A stretch of DNA of 38,302 bases from positions 1-38,302 of the forward strand of contig CALAQT010000039.1 in assembly GCA_937888775.1 (NCBI GenBank), read 5' to 3'. The notes beneath the pieces are model-generated. The model searched no databases. It was not told where the DNA came from and saw nothing but the letters and a program-made list of their open reading frames with translations. A program made the position numbers and the translations under genes. This document shows positions 34,312 to 38,302 of the stretch, in pieces (positions within the stretch are counted from its first letter, which is position 1; every line of letters begins with the position of its first letter). Origin of the DNA: an uncultured Actinomycetes bacterium (GTDB lineage: Bacteria; Actinomycetota; Thermoleophilia; Solirubrobacterales; Solirubrobacteraceae).

Positions 34312-36447
34312 ATGGCCCGGACCCTGCTGGTCGTGCCGAACGCGGCTGGCGTCGGTCTGGCTCGGACTTGCCTCGGTCTGGTGTGGGCCCTGGACCGGCG
34401 GGGTGTGAACGTTGGCTTCGTCAAGCCGGTGGCTCAGCCCCGGGCCGACGGTGGCCCGGACCGCTCGACCGCACTGGTCGCGGCTATAACTGCGCTGCGT
34501 CCCCCAGATCCGCTCTCCACCGCCCAGCTGGAGCAGCAGCTCGGAGCGGGCGGACTCGACGTCGTGCTCGAGAAGATCGTCGCTGCCTGCCAGCCGGTTT
34601 ATGACCGATCCGATGTTGTCGTCGTCGAGGGGCTCAGTCCGGGTCCTACCAAGCTCTACGCCAGCGGACTCAACCAGGCGCTGGCCAAAGCGCTCGACGC
34701 CGACGTCCTGCTTGTCGGCAGCTGGCCGGCGCCAGACGCGGGCAGCGGCGAGGACCGGGCCGACCGCGCGGCGGCGCCCGGGCTAGATCCGACCGCGGGC
34801 ACCGCCCAGGGTTTGGCCGAGGCGCTCACTATCACAGCGAGCGGGTACTGGTCGGGCGAGCAGGCACGCGTGGTCGGCTGTGCGGTCAACGGCCTGCCGG
34901 CGGAGGATCCGTCCCCGGCAACACAGCTGGGCGAGGCGCTGGCCCGGCGCGGGCTTCGCCTCATCGCTGCGGTGTTGCATCGCCCCGCGTTGACCTGGTT
35001 GCGGGTGCGCGACCTCGTCCGCGAGCTGGACCCGCGGGTGCTCAACGAGGGTGACCTGTCCCGGCGTATCAAAGAGGTGGCGGTGTTCGCCCAGGGCGTC
35101 CCGGGCGGCCTTCGCGTGCTCACCGAGGGCCGGCTCGTCGTGGTCCCCGGAGACCGCCACGACGTGGTCATGGCTGCCTGTCTCGCCGCGCACAACGGAA
35201 CCCGGCTGGCCGCCTTGCTCCTTTCCGTCGGGATCGAGCCGGACCCACGGATATGGGAGCTCACTCGGGCTACGTGGGCCACCGGCCTGCCGATTCTTGT
35301 CCTCGACGACAACAGTTACGAGACCGCGACGCGGGTGCGTGACCTCGACCCGGGACTGCCGATCGACGACCTGGAACGGATCGAGGGCGTGACCGATAGC
35401 ATCGCCGATGCGCTGGACGCGTCCTGGCTGGAGTCGTTGCTCAGCTCCTCGCGGTCGCGCCGGCTCAGCCCCGCCGCCTTCCGCTACCAGCTGGTTGAGC
35501 TGGCCCGTGCCGCCGACGCGTGTGTGGTCCTGCCCGAAGGCACGGAGTCTCGCACCCTGCAGGCCGCGGTCGCGTGCGCCGAGCGAGGCATCGCCCGCAG
35601 CGTGCTGCTGGGACCGCCCGACCAGGTGGCCGGGCTGGCCCACAGCCTCGGGCTGCAGCTGCCCGACGGCGTCACCGTGGTCGACCCCCATGCGGTCGCC
35701 GAGCGCTACGTCGCCCCGCTGGCCCAGCTGCGGCGGCACCGCGGCTGGACCGAAGAGATGGCACGCGAGCATCTCGCGGACCCAATCATGCTCGGCACCA
35801 TGATGCTCCAGCAGGGCGAAGTGGATGGCATGGTTGCGGGCGCGGGCAACACCACCGCGGCCACGGTTCGCCCGGCGCTGCAGGTCCTGGGCACCAAGCC
35901 AGGCAGCCGCCTGGTGTCGTCGGTGTTCTTCATGTGCCTGCCCGACGAGGTGGTCGTCTACGGCGATTGCGCCATCAACCCTCAGCCCGACGCCGGGGAC
36001 CTGGCCGACATTGCCATCCAGAGCGCGGCGTCGGCGCGGGCCTTTGGCATCGAACCCCGAGTGGCGATGATCAGCTTCAGCACCGGCACCTCTGGTGTGG
36101 GCAGCGATGTCGACAAGGTCACCGAAGCGACCCGGATCGTGCGCGAACGCGAACCCGATCTGGCCGTCGACGGCCCGCTGCAGTACGACGCCGCCGCGAT
36201 CGCTTCGGTGGGACAAAGCAAGCGGCCCGGCAGCGCGGTGGCCGGACGCGCCAACGTGTTCATCTTCCCAGACCTCGACACCGGCAACACGACGTACAAA
36301 GCTGTGCAGCGCAGCGCACACGTACTGAGCGTCGGCCCGATGCTCCAGGGCCTCGCCAAGCCGGTGAACGACCTCAGCCGCGGTGCCTTGGTGGACGACA
36401 TCGTCTACACGTTGGCGCTTACCGCGATCCAGTCGCGCGCCGGATAG
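34312..36447 (+). CDS. pta: Phosphate acetyltransferase (long, three-domain type)
   Basis: 711 residues, ATG 34312, GGATGAGG just upstream doubling as Shine-Dalgarno and TAGGAT -10 box. Residues 1-200 are a BioD/P-loop-like domain (RTLLVVPNAAGVGLARTCLG, VVVEGLSP) in which the P-loop is degenerate (no GKT). Residues about 220-330 are the DRTGG regulatory domain (VPGGLRVLTEGRLVVVPGDR, DDNSYETATRV). Residues about 390-705 are the PTA_PTB catalytic domain (VVLPEGTESRTLQAAVACAE, GTMMLQQGEVDGMVAGAGNT, FSTGTSGVGSDVDKVTEATR, NVFIFPDLDTGNTTYKAVQR). It exchanges acetyl phosphate plus CoA for acetyl-CoA plus phosphate. Operon partner of ackA; together they route acetate to acetyl-CoA in parallel with the synthetase encoded next door. 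Confidence 0.95.
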   Translation: MARTLLVVPNAAGVGLARTCLGLVWALDRRGVNVGFVKPVAQPRADGGPDRSTALVAAITALRPPDPLSTAQLEQQLGAGGLDVVLEKIVAACQPVYDRSDVVVVEGLSPGPTKLYASGLNQALAKALDADVLLVGSWPAPDAGSGEDRADRAAAPGLDPTAGTAQGLAEALTITASGYWSGEQARVVGCAVNGLPAEDPSPATQLGEALARRGLRLIAAVLHRPALTWLRVRDLVRELDPRVLNEGDLSRRIKEVAVFAQGVPGGLRVLTEGRLVVVPGDRHDVVMAACLAAHNGTRLAALLLSVGIEPDPRIWELTRATWATGLPILVLDDNSYETATRVRDLDPGLPIDDLERIEGVTDSIADALDASWLESLLSSSRSRRLSPAAFRYQLVELARAADACVVLPEGTESRTLQAAVACAERGIARSVLLGPPDQVAGLAHSLGLQLPDGVTVVDPHAVAERYVAPLAQLRRHRGWTEEMAREHLADPIMLGTMMLQQGEVDGMVAGAGNTTAATVRPALQVLGTKPGSRLVSSVFFMCLPDEVVVYGDCAINPQPDAGDLADIAIQSAASARAFGIEPRVAMISFSTGTSGVGSDVDKVTEATRIVREREPDLAVDGPLQYDAAAIASVGQSKRPGSAVAGRANVFIFPDLDTGNTTYKAVQRSAHVLSVGPMLQGLAKPVNDLSRGALVDDIVYTLALTAIQSRAG

Positions 36448-36557
36448 CCGTTCCGCTGAGACCCCGAATGACTTTGAGGAGCGACGCGTCGTTCACGCGC
36501 TGGCCGGCCAAGAACGGCCGCGGCGGCGGGAGGCGGTTCTGACGGGCCAACTCCTAG

Positions 36558-36719
36558 AGCCTGCGCTACGTCCCGCGCCGCGAGCGGGTCGCCCGCAAGC
36601 TGATCTACCTCGCGCTCCTCAATGCCGTCCCGCAATGGACGAAAACCCGGAACTGGACGACCGCTCTGCTCGCGTTCAAGATTCACTTCGGCGACCGGCT
36701 ACCTGACACCGCAAGTTGA
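36558..36719 (+). mobile_element. IS256-family transposase, C-terminal remnant
   Basis: 53 codons: SLRYVPRRERVARKLIYLAL, LNAVPQWTKTRNWTTALLAF, KIHFGDRL then stop. The K(L)(I/L)YLALxN...W....RNWxxALxxFxIxFGDR(L/V) pattern is the end of IS256/Mutator transposases. A TAG directly upstream and loss of the catalytic DDE part show it is dead. Confidence 0.6.
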
Positions 36720-36795
36720 CTGTCACACCTTCACCCCGACCAGAGTAACTGTTACACTCATATCAACCCGCCTATACAGAAAACCGGACGCCCTC

Positions 36796-36999
36796 TTAGG
36801 CGGCCTTCACCTCCTCGTGGGGGGTTGGTTGTTCGGTGGGCTGGTATCTGATCCGGTAGAGGTGTTGGTGGTCGAGGTCAGTGAAGGTCGCGCCGTTGCG
36901 GGGGTGGCTGATGAAGCGGTCAGGGACGGCCCAGGCGAGTGATAGGCAGCTGGTCTCGCCGGGGAAGCGGCCGATCACCTTCGTGCGTCGTCTGACCTC
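36796..36999 (-). mobile_element. Second IS256-family transposase, C-terminal remnant
   Basis: Minus-strand frame EVRRRTKVIGRFPGETSCLS, LAWAVPDRF, ending HEEVKAA and stop at 36796. EVRRRTKVIGRFPGExSxLxLxxAV is diagnostic for the C-terminus of IS256-like transposases. The N-terminal part, including all catalytic residues, is absent beyond about 37000. It faces the other remnant tail to tail across 76 bp that include the dyad GTAACTGTTAC (36745-36755). Confidence 0.75.
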
Positions 37000-37371
37000 G
37001 CCAGCAGAAGTGATGGCCGTCGCTGCTGCTCGTAGCCCAATTCAGCGGTCTTGCGAGTGGTGTCGGTGCTGCTCCTATTCAGGTGAGCACTAGCAGTTGA
37101 GTTCCTCACAGTCGGGGCCTCCGCCGCGCGCGCGAGCGTCGCGGCAGGGAATTCCCCCCTTAACGGCTTCGATCCCCTGGCCAGCTGCGACAACAGCTGA
37201 GGGGGATCGAACCAACAACAAAGGCTCTGAGTCCGTGGCGGGACGAGAGCACAGTCTAGCGACGCAGTGGACGGATCCACGAGCGCGTGCGATGGCCGCT
37301 GCCCCGGGCCCCCGGCGATCCCGGTCGGTGGTTCTCGCCATGGATCACGTCGCTCTGGAAGGAGCCTCACC

Positions 37372-37560
37372 GTGAGCCGGCAATCAATCGCTGCCGCCCT
37401 GGCGCGCCGGCGGCCGCCGCGCGAGCGGGCTGAGGCGGAGTCGCTACCTCGAGGCGCGTGAGCAGCTGGTGCGGCGCGGTCTCGTCATCGTGGAAGAGGC
37501 TGCGACTGGTCGTGGGCGTTCGAGCACGCCTCTGCAACCTGATTTCCCACAACCACGTAA
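37372..37560 (+). pseudogene. Winged-helix protein fragment, frameshifted
   Basis: GTG 37372 follows a good ribosome site (GGAAGGAG, spacing 6-7) and opens SRQSIAAALARR. The next family-like piece, SGLRRSRYLEAREQLVRRGL then VIVEEAATGRGRSST, lies in another frame, so a shift occurred between about 37408 and 37430. The second part is a winged helix: the recognition helix Y-L-x-A-R-x-x-L-V-x-x-G-L and wing G-R-G-R-S-S, common in small plasmid- or phage-type regulators. After about 37560 the frame stays open to 38005 but is low-complexity and not family-like. The stretch 37009-37371 upstream shows no gene I can support. Confidence 0.4.
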
Positions 37561-37590
37561 AGCCGCTACCCACGTTCATCACCCCGACGA

Positions 37591-37812
37591 TCACGGTGAC
37601 CCCGGTGAGACAGGCGACCCTCCTGACGAAGTCGGTGGTGACGCTGCACTAGCCGATGAGCCGCCGAGCTGGCGCCTGAGCCCCGCGTCCCCGACCTCGC
37701 GCACCTCGAGCGGCAGCCCGATGCGCGAGCCCGCGCGCTCCGCGGCCTCGCGGGTGGCCGGCGTCGGTCGTTGCGCGAGCCAGAGCACGCCGCGCGCAGC
37801 TACCAAAGTCAT
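37591..37812 (-). CDS. Short unrecognised ORF (73 codons)
   Basis: ATG 37812 is preceded on its strand by AGAGGGG with 6-nt spacing. The first 50 residues look protein-like ([20 protein letters not shown] then [20 protein letters not shown]) with an alpha/beta rhythm, while the last 20 are Ser/Pro/Gly-rich and probably out of frame. It may be the start of a longer gene broken near 37660. I do not recognise the family. Confidence 0.35.
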   Translation of the reverse strand: MTLVAARGVLWLAQRPTPATREAAERAGSRIGLPLEVREVGDAGLRRQLGGSSASAASPPTSSGGSPVSPGSP

Positions 37813-38029
37813 CTGGAACCCCTCTGCCGGTGCGGTGGTAGCGGCCGGGTCCGAGAGCCCGGGCGGTCAGGCAGTACTGCCTTTACTTGACTACGTATCC
37901 ACCACGACCGTTTACCTGCAGGGGATCGATGTCGAGGAGATCATCGGCACGATCCACGCGCGGCGCGCGCCGATGATGCACGTCAGCGCTGGCCTCGAGC
38001 TCTGAACCGCGCCCCAGCCGAACGGCAGA

Positions 38030-38055
38030 GCGGGAGCGCCGTACGGCGCTCCCGC
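38030..38055. terminator. Perfect 26-bp palindrome
   Basis: Arms GCGGGAGCGCCGT and ACGGCGCTCCCGC, 13 bp each with no mismatches; it can fold as an 11-bp stem with a GTAC loop. It lies 25 nt after a TGA at 38003-38005 on the plus strand. No T-run. Terminator or protein-binding dyad. From 38056 to 38302 I see no gene or other element. Confidence 0.5.
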
Positions 38056-38302
38056 CACTGGCACCCGCTCGAACACAGCCGCTCTGTCGATTTCCGGCAG
38101 TGCGACCACGGCAGGGTGACGTGGTCGCTCGTCCTCAAACTCAGCAGTCTCAGCGAGAGTGCTGGTTGTCGATCGAAGCGGTAGCGGTGTGATCTTGGCA
38201 AGGGTCTACCCGATGCGGCATGGTGTCCCTGGCACCTTAGTGGTCGCTCTCGTAAATATCAGCACGTATTAGACGTCCGGCTACGGGCCTAGGTTCTGTG
38301 GC

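Noticed and set aside
34783..36321. Long antisense ORF (512 codons) opposite pta
   Set aside because: His/Arg/Gln-rich shadow of a high-GC gene whose sense strand has all Pta motifs.
37469..38005. A 178-codon protein ending before the 26-bp palindrome
   Set aside because: After the winged-helix piece the frame is Pro/Ser/Gly-rich low complexity; only its last 45 codons look protein-like and they match nothing I recognise.

Overview
The window is high-GC DNA with dense, short-spaced genes on both strands. Gene content and gene starts suggest an actinobacterium: a BioD-DRTGG-type Pta, an N-terminal GNAT fused to an ADP-forming acyl-CoA synthetase, an NfeD-slipin pair, and many starts only 5-11 nt after a TANNNT -10 box. 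The proteins look most like those of soil Thermoleophilia/Solirubrobacterales, but that placement is an inference from recognition, not from a search.

Bases 1-16780 are a surface-glycan locus. It holds the N-terminus of a Wzt-like polysaccharide-export ATPase, three SAM methyltransferases, two paralogous family-2-like glycosyltransferases in opposite orientation around a large polytopic membrane protein, a remnant of a GT-C glycosyltransferase, a 906-residue two-domain glycosyltransferase, an OafA-type acyltransferase, a TM-anchored TPR-like protein, a rhamnosyltransferase-like GT2, an alpha/beta hydrolase, and an epimerase-epimerase-GT2 run. Together they would make, modify (methylate, acylate) and export a cell-surface polysaccharide. 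Four of these proteins, from two enzyme classes, end in a coiled-coil tail with the motif S-W-R-L/M-T or a weak version of it.

Bases 16786-25665 are core or housekeeping: TypA/BipA, slipin plus NfeD, an HxlR regulator divergent from an MFS exporter and a hotdog thioesterase with a readable operator/promoter layout, transketolase, and a DUF427 protein. Bases 25690-29700 are decaying accessory DNA: an interrupted secreted metzincin protease, two gene scraps, and an unrecognised 264-residue protein.

Bases 29868-36447 form an acetyl-CoA/acetate block: a GNAT/ADP-forming acyl-CoA synthetase fusion, the 3' stump of an HDAC-like deacetylase, then ackA and pta. The ackA-pta pair is bordered on the left by an ISNCY/IS1182-like transposase scrap, which lies exactly where the deacetylase gene is cut, and on the right by two opposed IS256-family C-terminal scraps. 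It therefore looks like DNA brought in or rearranged by insertion sequences. The last 1.3 kb is degenerate, with a frameshifted winged-helix fragment, one short unknown ORF and a perfect 26-bp palindrome.

Several otherwise good genes are broken by single events: one base missing at a G6 run in an epimerase, one extra base at a C5 run in the MFS gene, a -1 shift in the DUF427 gene, an in-frame TGA in the protease, and a shift in the winged-helix fragment. The two homopolymer cases could be assembly or sequencing errors. No tRNA, rRNA or CRISPR array was seen.
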